Below, one piece after another: positions 1 to 7,827 of a stretch of DNA of 39,080 bases (position 1 is the first letter of the stretch; every line of letters begins with the position of its first letter). Below the pieces are notes generated by a model. It had not been told where the DNA came from, did no database searches, and saw nothing but the letters and a program-made list of their open reading frames with translations. The DNA lies in contig JAISAQ010000085.1 of the NCBI GenBank assembly GCA_031266775.1, positions 1-39,080 of the forward strand, read 5' to 3'. Origin of the DNA: Treponema sp. (GTDB lineage: Bacteria; Spirochaetota; Spirochaetia; Treponematales; Breznakiellaceae). A program made the position numbers and the translations under genes.

Positions 1-1212
1 GCGGTCCAGGCTGTTTTTGACAGCGGGGTATACAAGGGCCCGGCAAAAATAGATTTGCAGTTGGTCCCCGAAAACGAGATTGATCCGAAAATCCGGCTTG
101 AAATGATAAGCGGCGCAAAAACATACGATCTTGCGATAACCGAAGCGGGCGGCGCCAGGCAATACGGCGGCATGGGCCTTCTTGCCCCCCTGCCTGCTCC
201 GGCGGACTGGAGTGATTTCTTTGAAGGCAACCGGAATCAGCATTCCATAGGGAATACTATCTATGGGTATCCCATTCTTGCCGATAACGGCGTGTTCTAC
301 TACAACGAAGCCATGGTTAGGGAAGCCGGTTTCAGCGGACCGCCCAAAACTTGGGATGAATTCTGGAGAATGGCGATCCGCATGACGAAGGACGCCGGCG
401 GCAAACGCGCCGACGAAGCGGGTTTTGATCCCAGGCGGGTGATTCAGTACGGGCTTTCCTTCAAAGGCGCCCCTGGAGCGGGCAATCCTTGGGAGTTTAC
501 CTATTATTTGTATGGAAACGGCCTGCACTATATTGAAAAAGATTACGCAAAGAGCACCTATCAGGTGACTGTCAACCGTCCGGAAATTGTTGCCGTTCTG
601 GAACGGATCCTGGAGCTTAAAAACAGATACGGCGCTCTTCCCGACGGGTTTTCCAACTACGACTACGATGAAAACCGCCAGATGTTCGCCCAGGGCCGTG
701 TAGCGATGATCTTTGACTGGCCGTCGGCCTTTGTAGAAGTGTTTCTGGATTCTCCCCAAGGCAAGAACATCAGAATTACCAATCTGCCAAAGGGAACCGT
801 AAACGACTCCGGTCCTATCGGAGGATGGTCGGTAAACGCGTTCAAGGATTCCAAAAACCTGCAGGAAGCCATTAATGTAGCTCAGGCCTTAACTTCCAAA
901 GAAGGTATAACCATCTTTGCCCGGACCCAGGGAAGCGTCCCGCCCCGGCAGTCCGTCATGACCGCCCTGACTGCGGAATACAAGGCCAATAATCCCGCTG
1001 TGGGCACCGTCTATGAAGTGGTCGGCAGGGCCCTTCTTACCGGGCAGGAAATGGATCTGGCCCAAACCCTGACCGCTTCCAAGGATGTGGTTATGGCTGC
1101 CGCCGAAACTCTGAGCGCCGTGTTTGCCGGTCAGAAACAGCCCAGGGCGGCCCTGGATGAGCTGAATGTAACGGTTGAGCAGACTCTTATACGAAATAAT
1201 TACATGAAATAA
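1..1212 (+). CDS. Sugar ABC transporter substrate-binding protein (5' partial)
   Basis: The reading frame is open from base 1, so the true start and the signal peptide lie outside the window; about 403 C-terminal residues are visible. The sequence has the pattern of family 1 extracellular solute-binding proteins: YGYPILADNGVFYYNEAMV early on, then a central MIFDWPSAF segment and a GPIGGWSVNAF segment typical of the closing lobe. The protein would sit outside the cytoplasmic membrane as a lipoprotein and deliver an oligosaccharide to the two permeases that follow. The neighbours (GH4, GH105, two oxidoreductases) match the Bacillus lpl/yte rhamnogalacturonan locus, so a galacturonate-containing oligosaccharide is the likely ligand. 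That is inferred from context only. A terminator follows directly, which would make the binding protein more abundant than the permeases. Confidence 0.88.
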   Translation, partial: AVQAVFDSGVYKGPAKIDLQLVPENEIDPKIRLEMISGAKTYDLAITEAGGARQYGGMGLLAPLPAPADWSDFFEGNRNQHSIGNTIYGYPILADNGVFYYNEAMVREAGFSGPPKTWDEFWRMAIRMTKDAGGKRADEAGFDPRRVIQYGLSFKGAPGAGNPWEFTYYLYGNGLHYIEKDYAKSTYQVTVNRPEIVAVLERILELKNRYGALPDGFSNYDYDENRQMFAQGRVAMIFDWPSAFVEVFLDSPQGKNIRITNLPKGTVNDSGPIGGWSVNAFKDSKNLQEAINVAQALTSKEGITIFARTQGSVPPRQSVMTALTAEYKANNPAVGTVYEVVGRALLTGQEMDLAQTLTASKDVVMAAAETLSAVFAGQKQPRAALDELNVTVEQTLIRNNYMK

Positions 1213-1245
1213 GGGGTGTTTCCCGGCCGTTTTCGCTGAACGGCA

Positions 1246-1282
1246 GCCGCCCGAAAGACAGCATCTTTCGGACGGCTTTTTT
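1246..1282 (+). terminator. Rho-independent terminator after the binding-protein gene
   Basis: A 13-bp stem (1246-1258 with 1264-1276, one mismatch) encloses a 5-base loop CAGCA and is followed by six T (1277-1282). It lies between the binding protein and the first permease. It probably works as a partial terminator that lowers permease expression, as in many sugar ABC operons. Confidence 0.85.
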
Positions 1283-1308
1283 ATGGGGGAACCTTTGGCA
1301 GTCTGTTA

Positions 1309-1342
1309 GCGGAAATTGTTTAATAACCGGGGTTATTAAACA
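1309..1342. repeat. Intergenic palindrome, GCGGAA/TGTTTAATAACC type
   Basis: A perfect 12-bp inverted repeat, TGTTTAATAACC (1317-1328) and its complement (1331-1342), has a 2-base centre and no T-run. It is preceded by GCGGAA. The 16-mer GCGGAAATTGTTTAAT at 1309-1324 recurs with two changes relative to the copy at 25797-25782, and a related copy lies at 14317. It is probably a dispersed palindromic repeat of this genome rather than an operator. Confidence 0.7.
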
Positions 1343-1384
1343 GCTCTTGTCAGCTCAGGCACTTTTATAAGCAGGTAACAGCCT

Positions 1385-2323
1385 ATGGAAATCAGAAAAA
1401 CGCTGCCCGGTTATATGAAACAGGATCGTTTTTTTGGGGTGGTGATAACACTTCCGGCTATTGTTCTTTTGGCACTCTTGTTTGTATTTCCCGTCATTTA
1501 TTCCTTTGGGATAAGTTTTACCAATTTTAATTTTGGCGTGTCGGAAATTCCGCGCTTTACCGGGATAAGCAACTATGCCGAATCCCTGTTCAGCGCCGAG
1601 TTTCATAATTCTCTCAGGATAACTTTCAGCATTACCATCGGCGCCCTGATTATTGAATTCGTCTGCGGCATGGTACTGGCTCTGCTGGTAAACAACATTA
1701 CATCCGGTGCGGGTTTCTTCAAGGCAAGCTATCTGGTACCTATGATGGTTGCTCCCACAGTTGCCGGTCTCCTGTTCCGCTTTATACTCAACGGAGAATT
1801 CGGTATCCTCAATACGATTCTTATCGCCCTTGGGGTCATCGAAAGCAATATTCAATGGCTTACCGATCAAAAACTTGTTCTTTTCAGCATCATGGCGGTG
1901 GATTCCTGGGCTACCATACCAATGATCTTCCTGCTTCTCTATACGGCCCTTTCCGCCCTGTCTCATGACATGATAGAAGCCGGGCGCATTGACGGGGCCA
2001 ACGCATGGCAGATTTTCACGCTGATCCAGCTGCCGAACATAAAAGGGCCCGCTTTGGTCACGCTTTTCATCCGTTTTATGGATGTGTTTCGGATCTACGA
2101 TTCCATCTATGTACTTACGAAGGGCGGTCCCGGAACTTCCACGGAATCCCTTTCCATTCTGATCTACAAGATCAACTGGACGCGCTATGACATGGGCAGA
2201 GCGGCGGCCATGTCCTACATCATGATGGCGATCATGTTTGTTATCGCCCTCGTCATCCAGTATTTCAGCATGGACAGGGAAGATCGTCCTTTCTTCAAAA
2301 AAAAGAGGGCCGAATATGCGTAA
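1385..2323 (+). CDS. Sugar ABC transporter permease, MalF/LplB type
   Basis: A 312-residue inner-membrane protein with about six hydrophobic segments: the first at residues 20-45 (VITLPAIVLLALLFVFPVIY), the last near 275-300. The cytoplasmic EAA loop is visible as EAGRIDGANAWQIFTLIQLP at about residues 198-217, the contact site for the ATPase. Length and layout fit family COG1175. It pairs with the MalG-type permease that overlaps its end. No ATPase is encoded nearby; a shared MsmK/MalK-type ATPase elsewhere is likely. The start ATG follows a weak AGG element. An antisense frame across the gene is a codon-composition shadow. Confidence 0.93.
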   Translation: MEIRKTLPGYMKQDRFFGVVITLPAIVLLALLFVFPVIYSFGISFTNFNFGVSEIPRFTGISNYAESLFSAEFHNSLRITFSITIGALIIEFVCGMVLALLVNNITSGAGFFKASYLVPMMVAPTVAGLLFRFILNGEFGILNTILIALGVIESNIQWLTDQKLVLFSIMAVDSWATIPMIFLLLYTALSALSHDMIEAGRIDGANAWQIFTLIQLPNIKGPALVTLFIRFMDVFRIYDSIYVLTKGGPGTSTESLSILIYKINWTRYDMGRAAAMSYIMMAIMFVIALVIQYFSMDREDRPFFKKKRAEYA

Positions 2324-3158
2324 TACCATTGCGGGGCTGAAACGGCCCCTGATTTTGAATGTTGTCATTTATGCAATGCTGTTCATGTTTATACTGCTGT
2401 TCTTCGTCCCCATTGTATGGCTGGGGATAACGTCTTTTAAGCCCCGGGAAGAAATTTACATTCCCGCATTGACAAATAATCCAAACCTGGTTTCATACAG
2501 GACCGTTCTGACCCGTTATGCCTTTGACAAATATTTTTTCAACTCCCTTGTTGTCGCCATTGTTACTACGGCGCTGGTGGCGATAGTGGCCGTACTGGGC
2601 GCTTACGGATTTACCAAACACGCATATCCGGGGAGCAAGCGGATCTTCTTTGGCTGCGTCATTCTCCGGATGCTTCCCTTCATTACCCTGATGCTGCCCT
2701 TGTACATATATGTTTCAAGACTCAGGCTGATGAATACAAAGACCGCCCTTGTAATCGCGAACACGATCTTCAATCTGCCCCTCGCGCTGTGGATTTTGGA
2801 AAGTTATTTTCGTTCATTACCCGATGAAATGCTGGAGGCAGCCAAAATTGACGGAGCGTCACGAATAGGGGTACTTCTGCGTATTGTGGTTCCCGTTTCA
2901 GGACCTTCCATTTCTACGGCTATTATTCTCACCTTTCTCAATACGTGGAACGAATTTCTCTTTGCCTTTGTCACCGCGGCCAACGACAGGGCCAGAACCA
3001 TGACGGTAGGTATTGCCCTGTTGTCGCAGCAATACGGCATACGGTGGGATCTGATGACAGCCGCGGGGATGCTGTACATGATCCCCATGCTTGTCTTTGT
3101 TATCTGTTTCCAGAAATATATCATCTCAGGTTTAACGCTTGGAGCTGTAAAAGGATAG
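2316..3158 (+). CDS. Sugar ABC transporter permease, MalG/LplC type
   Basis: I place the start at the ATG at 2316, which overlaps the previous stop by 8 bases and has GAGGG just upstream; the frame is open further 5' but that part lies inside the first permease. The 280-residue product begins MRNTIAGLKRP and has six hydrophobic segments, with the EAA loop EAAKIDGASRIGVLLRIVVP near residue 180 and a C-terminus ending SGLTLGAVKG, typical of the MalG family. It forms the membrane channel together with the upstream permease. The overlap suggests translational coupling. Confidence 0.93.
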   Translation: MRNTIAGLKRPLILNVVIYAMLFMFILLFFVPIVWLGITSFKPREEIYIPALTNNPNLVSYRTVLTRYAFDKYFFNSLVVAIVTTALVAIVAVLGAYGFTKHAYPGSKRIFFGCVILRMLPFITLMLPLYIYVSRLRLMNTKTALVIANTIFNLPLALWILESYFRSLPDEMLEAAKIDGASRIGVLLRIVVPVSGPSISTAIILTFLNTWNEFLFAFVTAANDRARTMTVGIALLSQQYGIRWDLMTAAGMLYMIPMLVFVICFQKYIISGLTLGAVKG

Positions 3159-3169
3159 GAGGTAAAACC

Positions 3170-4534
3170 ATGCCAAACATCGTGCTTGTCGGAGCCGGAA
3201 GCACATCATTTTCCATTGAATTACTCAAGGATATTTCCATGCTGCCTTCCCTGTCAGGCAGCACCCTGTCGCTTGTCGATATTGACCGGAAGCGGCTGGA
3301 CATGGCCCGCTATCTTGTCACCCGTTACTGCCAGGAATCGAAGACATCCCTGGCTGTTAACGCGTATACCGACAGGCGCCATGCGCTGGAAGGGGCAGAG
3401 TACATTATTTCCGCAGTCAAGGTGGGCGGTTATGATCCCCTGGAAAAGGAGAGGACAATTGCCGAGGAAGCGGGGTACTACCGCGGCATTGGCGACAGAG
3501 TCTCCTGTTATTACGGCGGCATTGGGGCCTATCATCAACTGGCCTTTTTTGAAGGGCTTGCGAAGGATATTGAGGCCATCTGTCCCGATGCGTGGCTGGT
3601 ACAGACCGGCAACCCCGTATTTGAAGGAACCAATTATATTACCCGCAATTTCAGGGTAAAGGCCGTAGGGGTATGTCATGGGCATAACGCATACAAGGAA
3701 ATAGCCCAGGAACTCGGCCTTGATATCGACAGGGTTAACGTCGAAATGTTCGGCTTTAACCATTGTATCTGGCTTGCCAAATTTTATTATGGGGGAAAAG
3801 ATGCTTATCCCCTGCTGGACGAATGGATCAAAACGAAGGCCGCGGACTACTGGAAAAGCGAACGCTACCTTGATCCGAACCGTGTATTCTCAAAAGACCA
3901 GCTTTCCCCGGGTGCCATTGAGGCATACCGTTTGTATGGCGTCATGCCGATAGGCGACGCGGTACGTTCGGGAACTCCCTGGTGGACCCACACCGATTAT
4001 GAGACAAAATGCGTATGGTACGGCAAGAACGGCGGGTTTGATTCAAAGCCCGGATGGGACAGTTATCTTGCCTCAAAGACCGTCATACAGGATACGCTTT
4101 CCCGGATTGTCAGTTCCGGTAAATCGGTCATGGATGCCTACCGTCCTTCGGAAACCACCGAAGAGCATATTCCCTTCATTGATTCACTGGCAAACGGGGT
4201 GGAGCGGACATTGATACTGAATGTCCCCAACAAGGGAGCGGTAACAGGGATTCCCGACGATATTTTTGTGGAGATTCCGGTGATCTGTAATGCAACAGGC
4301 ATACATAATGTGCGCATGGGATCGCTTCCGCCGCGTCTCATGAACAATGTGATAATGCCCCGGCTTATTGCGGCACAGAACATCATGCAGGCATACGAAA
4401 ATCATGACAGGGAACAGCTCGTACTGTGGCTCTGCAATGACGCCCGTACCCGCAGTTACAAACAGGCCAAAGACCTCATAGACAAACTTTTGGCCCAGAA
4501 TTGGAACAGCGCGGCAGACGCTCATTACCGTTGA
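3170..4534 (+). CDS. Family 4 glycoside hydrolase (NAD- and metal-dependent), LplD-like
   Basis: The start at 3170 has a strong AGGAGG 7 bases upstream and gives 454 residues, normal for GH4. The N-terminus MPNIVLVGAGSTSFS is the NAD-binding fold of GH4 enzymes. The metal-site motifs are present: Cys and His in VGVCHGHNA at about residues 168-176 and His in GFNHCIW at about 197. TGNPVFEG and NVPNKGAV are also family features. GH4 enzymes cleave alpha- or beta-glycosides by oxidation at C3 followed by elimination. The operon resembles Bacillus subtilis lpl/yte, where the GH4 member is reported as an alpha-galacturonidase, so that activity is the best guess. Alpha-galactosidase is the main alternative. 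It acts in the cytoplasm. Confidence 0.88.
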   Translation: MPNIVLVGAGSTSFSIELLKDISMLPSLSGSTLSLVDIDRKRLDMARYLVTRYCQESKTSLAVNAYTDRRHALEGAEYIISAVKVGGYDPLEKERTIAEEAGYYRGIGDRVSCYYGGIGAYHQLAFFEGLAKDIEAICPDAWLVQTGNPVFEGTNYITRNFRVKAVGVCHGHNAYKEIAQELGLDIDRVNVEMFGFNHCIWLAKFYYGGKDAYPLLDEWIKTKAADYWKSERYLDPNRVFSKDQLSPGAIEAYRLYGVMPIGDAVRSGTPWWTHTDYETKCVWYGKNGGFDSKPGWDSYLASKTVIQDTLSRIVSSGKSVMDAYRPSETTEEHIPFIDSLANGVERTLILNVPNKGAVTGIPDDIFVEIPVICNATGIHNVRMGSLPPRLMNNVIMPRLIAAQNIMQAYENHDREQLVLWLCNDARTRSYKQAKDLIDKLLAQNWNSAADAHYR

Positions 4535-4535
4535 C

Positions 4536-5600
4536 ATGTTGTACATATTCGGCATTGCAGGCGGCGGCTGGCGCTCGGAATTCTTTCTCAGGACAGCCGG
4601 GGAACTTCCCGGTTATTTCAGGGTTTCTTTTGTCATTGAACCGGATGAAAAACGGGCTGCGTATCTAAAAGAAAAATGGGGAGTGAGGATCATCGGCGAT
4701 TTGGAAGCCGTTGATGAGAAACCCGATTTTTTGGTACTGACGCTTCCCCCTTCCATTCTGCCTGAGTTTATTGTAAAAGCCGTTAAAGGCGGGCATTATG
4801 TACTAAGTGAAACCTTTGTCCCCGCAGATGTTTCCATTATCAGCGATCTGTACAACAACATTCCCGACAAAAGAAAAGTCCAGTTTTCCGAACAGTACTG
4901 GCTGCAGCCTGTTCATGCTGCGCGGCTTGCGGTAATCAAAAGCGGGCTTATCGGGACAGTCAGTCAGGCGCAGGTGTCCGCCGGCCATGGGTATCATGGC
5001 ATCAGTCTTTTAAGGAAATACCTGGACGCGGGTTTTCAGAACTGCCAGATCAGAGGAAAGGTATTTGCCAATCCCATAGTACGAGGCCCTGGCCGCCAGG
5101 GAGTTCCTGAAAAACGGGAGATAATCGAAGACTGCCAGGAGCTTGCCGTTTTTGATTTCGGCGGAAAATGGGGGCTTTTCGATTTTACCGAAGAACAGTA
5201 TTTTTCCGCGATACGGGGGCCGCGGGTGCTTATACGCGGAGAGCAGGGCGAAATAGCCGGACATGAAGTGCGGTATCTGCAGGATTACAGAACGCCCCTG
5301 ACCTTCACGCTGCGGAGAGATGCGTCCGGCGTAGACGGCAGCATGGGCCCTCCCCATATTCTGGGGTACAGCGGCGGCGAACGATGGTATTACCAAAATC
5401 CCTTCGGCCCATGCAGCCTGAGCGATGACGAACTTGCGCTGGCTGCTGTGCTTGAAGGAATGGGCTCCTATGTGAAGGGCGGCAAAGCAATTTATCCCCT
5501 GGAAGAAGCACTACAGGATCAATACCTGACCGTTCTTATGAAACAGGCGTTCAACAGCGGTAATGCCATTGAAAGTTCCACCCAGGTATGGGCACGGTGA
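4536..5600 (+). CDS. Gfo/Idh/MocA-family oxidoreductase (divergent)
   Basis: A 354-residue protein starting one base after the GH4 stop, so probably translationally coupled; no clear ribosome binding site is seen. The N-terminus MLYIFGIAGGGWRSEFFL fits a Rossmann start, followed by PDFLVLTLPPSILPEF and GGHYVLSETF. That last segment sits where the family's usual EKP motif stands, here altered to SET. The C-terminal half has the mixed sheet pattern of Gfo/Idh enzymes. The missing EKP lysine suggests an atypical or non-classical activity. It may handle a uronate or sugar intermediate of the pectin pathway, in the role of B. subtilis YteT. That is inference from context. Confidence 0.72.
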   Translation: MLYIFGIAGGGWRSEFFLRTAGELPGYFRVSFVIEPDEKRAAYLKEKWGVRIIGDLEAVDEKPDFLVLTLPPSILPEFIVKAVKGGHYVLSETFVPADVSIISDLYNNIPDKRKVQFSEQYWLQPVHAARLAVIKSGLIGTVSQAQVSAGHGYHGISLLRKYLDAGFQNCQIRGKVFANPIVRGPGRQGVPEKREIIEDCQELAVFDFGGKWGLFDFTEEQYFSAIRGPRVLIRGEQGEIAGHEVRYLQDYRTPLTFTLRRDASGVDGSMGPPHILGYSGGERWYYQNPFGPCSLSDDELALAAVLEGMGSYVKGGKAIYPLEEALQDQYLTVLMKQAFNSGNAIESSTQVWAR

Positions 5601-5676
5601 CAGCGCAAATATGACGAACAAAATCCTCATGCCGTGACGGCGTTAAACATTTTCAGGGCTTCAAAAGGGGGATGTT

Positions 5677-6690
5677 ATGAAAAAATACCGGATTGTACAA
5701 TTGGGAGCCGGCAGCTTTGGAAGCCAATGGCTGGAACATGTATTTGCAAGATGGGATGGCGCCGAACTGGCGGGAGTGGTCAGTACAAACAAGAGCCGCT
5801 ATAACTGGATCATGAAAACTGCGGGGTTGCGGCAGGATCAAATTTTCGAAAACCTTGAGACTGCGCTGGATGTCATGAAGCCGGATCTGCTGCTCAATGT
5901 TACTCCCCCGGCCGTGCACCTTGCAACTTCTCTTGCCGCTCTCAAGCGGGGAATAGCTGTTCTCTGTGAAAAACCCATCGCCCTTAACAGGGAAGAAGCA
6001 GCAGCCCTGCTTAAAGCCTCGGACGAATACAGAAAACCTGTTTACATCGCGGAGAATTACCGATTCTTTCATGTGATGCAAAAGGTCAAAAAACTGATTG
6101 AAGAAGGCGTGATTGGCCATATTCAAAGCATAGGCGTCGAATTCTACCGCAATCATCATGTTACAGGAACAACCAATTACCACATGGAACTGGAGCATCC
6201 CCTCCTCATGGACGTGTCCATACATCATTTTGATCTTGTCAGGTTTTTTACCGGTTCCGACGCGGCAAGTGTGTGTGCCGCCGTGTGGGCACCGCCAAAT
6301 TCCCATTATCCTCGTAATGCCAACGCGGATGTACTTTTCAATATGAAAAACGGCGTACAGGTTTCCTACCGGGGGCAGCTTGCCGCCCATAGCGATGAAA
6401 CCGCCTGGACGGGAAACTGGCGGATTGAAGGAGACCGGGGAATTATGAGGATTAAAGACAGCTGTATCAGCATTTCAGGCGGAAACGGCGAAGACCGGGA
6501 ATATACCACTGATTCAGATGATTTGTCGGGCCGTAGCCTCTTGACCGATATATTTGAATCCGTAGAACAGGGCTGCGGCGCTCAAAGCGATATACACGAC
6601 AACATACGGACACTGGATATGGTCTTTGCCGCAATAGATTCATCCCGAAGCAAAGGAGAGCCGGTATGGAAACGCGTTATACCCTCTTGA
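5677..6690 (+). CDS. Gfo/Idh/MocA-family NAD(P)-dependent oxidoreductase
   Basis: A 337-residue cytoplasmic dehydrogenase. The N-terminus MKKYRIVQLGAGSFGSQWLE carries the GxGxxG nucleotide-binding turn. The catalytic EKP motif is present as VLCEKPIAL at about residues 92-100. The C-terminal domain has MDVSIHHFDLVRFFTG near residues 171-186, where the His-Asp pattern of the family's active site lies. A GGGGG element precedes the ATG by about 7 bases. It follows the divergent paralogue and overlaps the GH105 gene by 25 bases. It probably oxidises or reduces a galacturonate- or rhamnose-derived intermediate; the substrate cannot be read from the sequence. Confidence 0.85.
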   Translation: MKKYRIVQLGAGSFGSQWLEHVFARWDGAELAGVVSTNKSRYNWIMKTAGLRQDQIFENLETALDVMKPDLLLNVTPPAVHLATSLAALKRGIAVLCEKPIALNREEAAALLKASDEYRKPVYIAENYRFFHVMQKVKKLIEEGVIGHIQSIGVEFYRNHHVTGTTNYHMELEHPLLMDVSIHHFDLVRFFTGSDAASVCAAVWAPPNSHYPRNANADVLFNMKNGVQVSYRGQLAAHSDETAWTGNWRIEGDRGIMRIKDSCISISGGNGEDREYTTDSDDLSGRSLLTDIFESVEQGCGAQSDIHDNIRTLDMVFAAIDSSRSKGEPVWKRVIPS

Positions 6691-7748
6691 TCGCCGATAC
6701 GATCATGCGCAGATACCCTCATGCCGATGATTACCCGTATCGTTCATGGTGTTATCCCCAGGGCTTTGTACTTTGGGGATTTATCCGGCTATACGAAAAA
6801 ACCAGAGATGAAAGATACAGGCGCTATGTGATGGATTATTGTGAAAAACATGCCGGAGAAAATGGTGAGGCGCCGGCCTTTACCGGGATCAGCCTGGATG
6901 ATGTCATGACAGGTTCTGTTCTGGTTTGGGCGTGGCATGTGACCGGACAGGAAAAATACAGGACCGCTTCACGGCGTATCAGGAGGGCCTTTGATAATTA
7001 TCCTCGGAACGAAGACGGGGGATTCTGGCATAGCCGGCATCTGTCCCGTGAAATGTGGGTGGATGGGCTTTTTATGGGGCTCATGTTCCTGACTCGTTAC
7101 GGCAAATATGTAGAGGACAGAGATTTTTGTTTTGGCGAAACGGTCAGACAGCTTTCCATTGTTTTTGACCGCTGCGAAAAGGACGGTACCGGCCTCTTAT
7201 ACCATGCCTACAGTGAGGACAGAAAGGCGCCTTGGGCTCATCCTGTTACCGGTACGTCGCCTGAGGTTTGGAGCGAAGGGCTTGGCTGGTACGCCATGAT
7301 CCTTGCGGACGCGCTGGAACTGTTGCCGGAGGATCTTCAGGGTTATGACCGGCTTTCCATGCAGTTTTGCAGATTGATAGACAGCCTGGAAAAAGTGCAG
7401 GATTCGGCTTCGGGGCTGTGGTACCAGGTGGTGGATAAGCCTTCACATCCCAGAAATTGGCACGATACTTCAGGCAGCGCCATGTTCCTCTATGCAGTAA
7501 AAAAGGCGGGACTTTTGGGGATTGCCGGCAGTGAGCAATGTGACCGCATTGCCGCCCGCGCTTTCAGGGGCATAAAAACCAAATGCATTCTCGATTATGA
7601 AGGGAACGCGAATATCCACGACGCCTGTAACGGCCTCTGTGTTCAAGTAAACTATGACGTCTATGTCGATTATGCCCGTAATGTCAACTGCCAGGAAGCC
7701 GTAGCGGCCTTCCTCTGGGCCAGCCAGATCATGGAGTTTGGCCTCTGA
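6666..7748 (+). CDS. GH105 unsaturated rhamnogalacturonyl hydrolase (YteR/YesR-like)
   Basis: The ATG at 6666 has AAAGGAG upstream and lies inside the end of the preceding gene. The 360-residue product matches the six-hairpin alpha/alpha toroid of GH105. Visible family motifs are LDDVMTG at about 77-83, MWVDGLFMGLMFLTRYG at about 130-146, YHAYSEDRKAPWAHPVTG at about 179-196, EGLGWYAMIL and HDTSGSAMFLYAV. The Asp at about 133 and the one at 78/79 correspond to catalytic acids of this family. The enzyme removes the unsaturated galacturonyl residue left by pectate or rhamnogalacturonan lyases. No signal peptide is present, so it acts on imported oligosaccharides. It is the strongest evidence that this operon serves pectin. 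Confidence 0.9.
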   Translation: METRYTLLIADTIMRRYPHADDYPYRSWCYPQGFVLWGFIRLYEKTRDERYRRYVMDYCEKHAGENGEAPAFTGISLDDVMTGSVLVWAWHVTGQEKYRTASRRIRRAFDNYPRNEDGGFWHSRHLSREMWVDGLFMGLMFLTRYGKYVEDRDFCFGETVRQLSIVFDRCEKDGTGLLYHAYSEDRKAPWAHPVTGTSPEVWSEGLGWYAMILADALELLPEDLQGYDRLSMQFCRLIDSLEKVQDSASGLWYQVVDKPSHPRNWHDTSGSAMFLYAVKKAGLLGIAGSEQCDRIAARAFRGIKTKCILDYEGNANIHDACNGLCVQVNYDVYVDYARNVNCQEAVAAFLWASQIMEFGL

Positions 7749-7769
7749 CAGTTTGTTGCGCGGCCTCTC

Positions 7770-7788
7770 CGCCTGAATTTCTCAGGCG
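7770..7788. other. Small hairpin between GH105 and dus
   Basis: CGCCTGA (7770-7776) and TCAGGCG (7782-7788) form a perfect 7-bp stem with a 5-base loop. There is only a short run of T on the plus side, so it is at most a weak terminator between these convergent genes. Confidence 0.4.
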
Positions 7789-7827
7789 ATTTACGGACCA
7801 TGGCGACAAGATCCCCCGCTCCGTCTA
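7787..7827 (-). pseudogene. Duplicated fragment of dus directly behind the dus stop
   Basis: Bases 7787-7827 match 8512-8552 inside dus at 35 of 41 positions, in the same orientation. On the minus strand the fragment reads LDGAGDLVAMVRKS; the internal dus copy reads IDGAGNLVARVRKS. It lies in a different frame from the dus end and begins within its TAG stop. It looks like the scar of a tandem duplication or of recombination with a second dus-like gene. Confidence 0.65.

Noticed and set aside
1355..2368. Long antisense frame across the first permease gene
   Set aside because: It mirrors a clear MalF-type permease, has low-complexity composition and no ribosome binding site. The same applies to antisense frames at 11007-12113, 14466-15590, 21877-23301, 27128-28204, 29464-30699, 31740-32897, 34172-35356 and 36950-37912, which all lie opposite well-supported genes.
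7770..7788. Hairpin as a bidirectional terminator between GH105 and dus
   Set aside because: No T-run of useful length on either strand, so it is recorded only as a hairpin.
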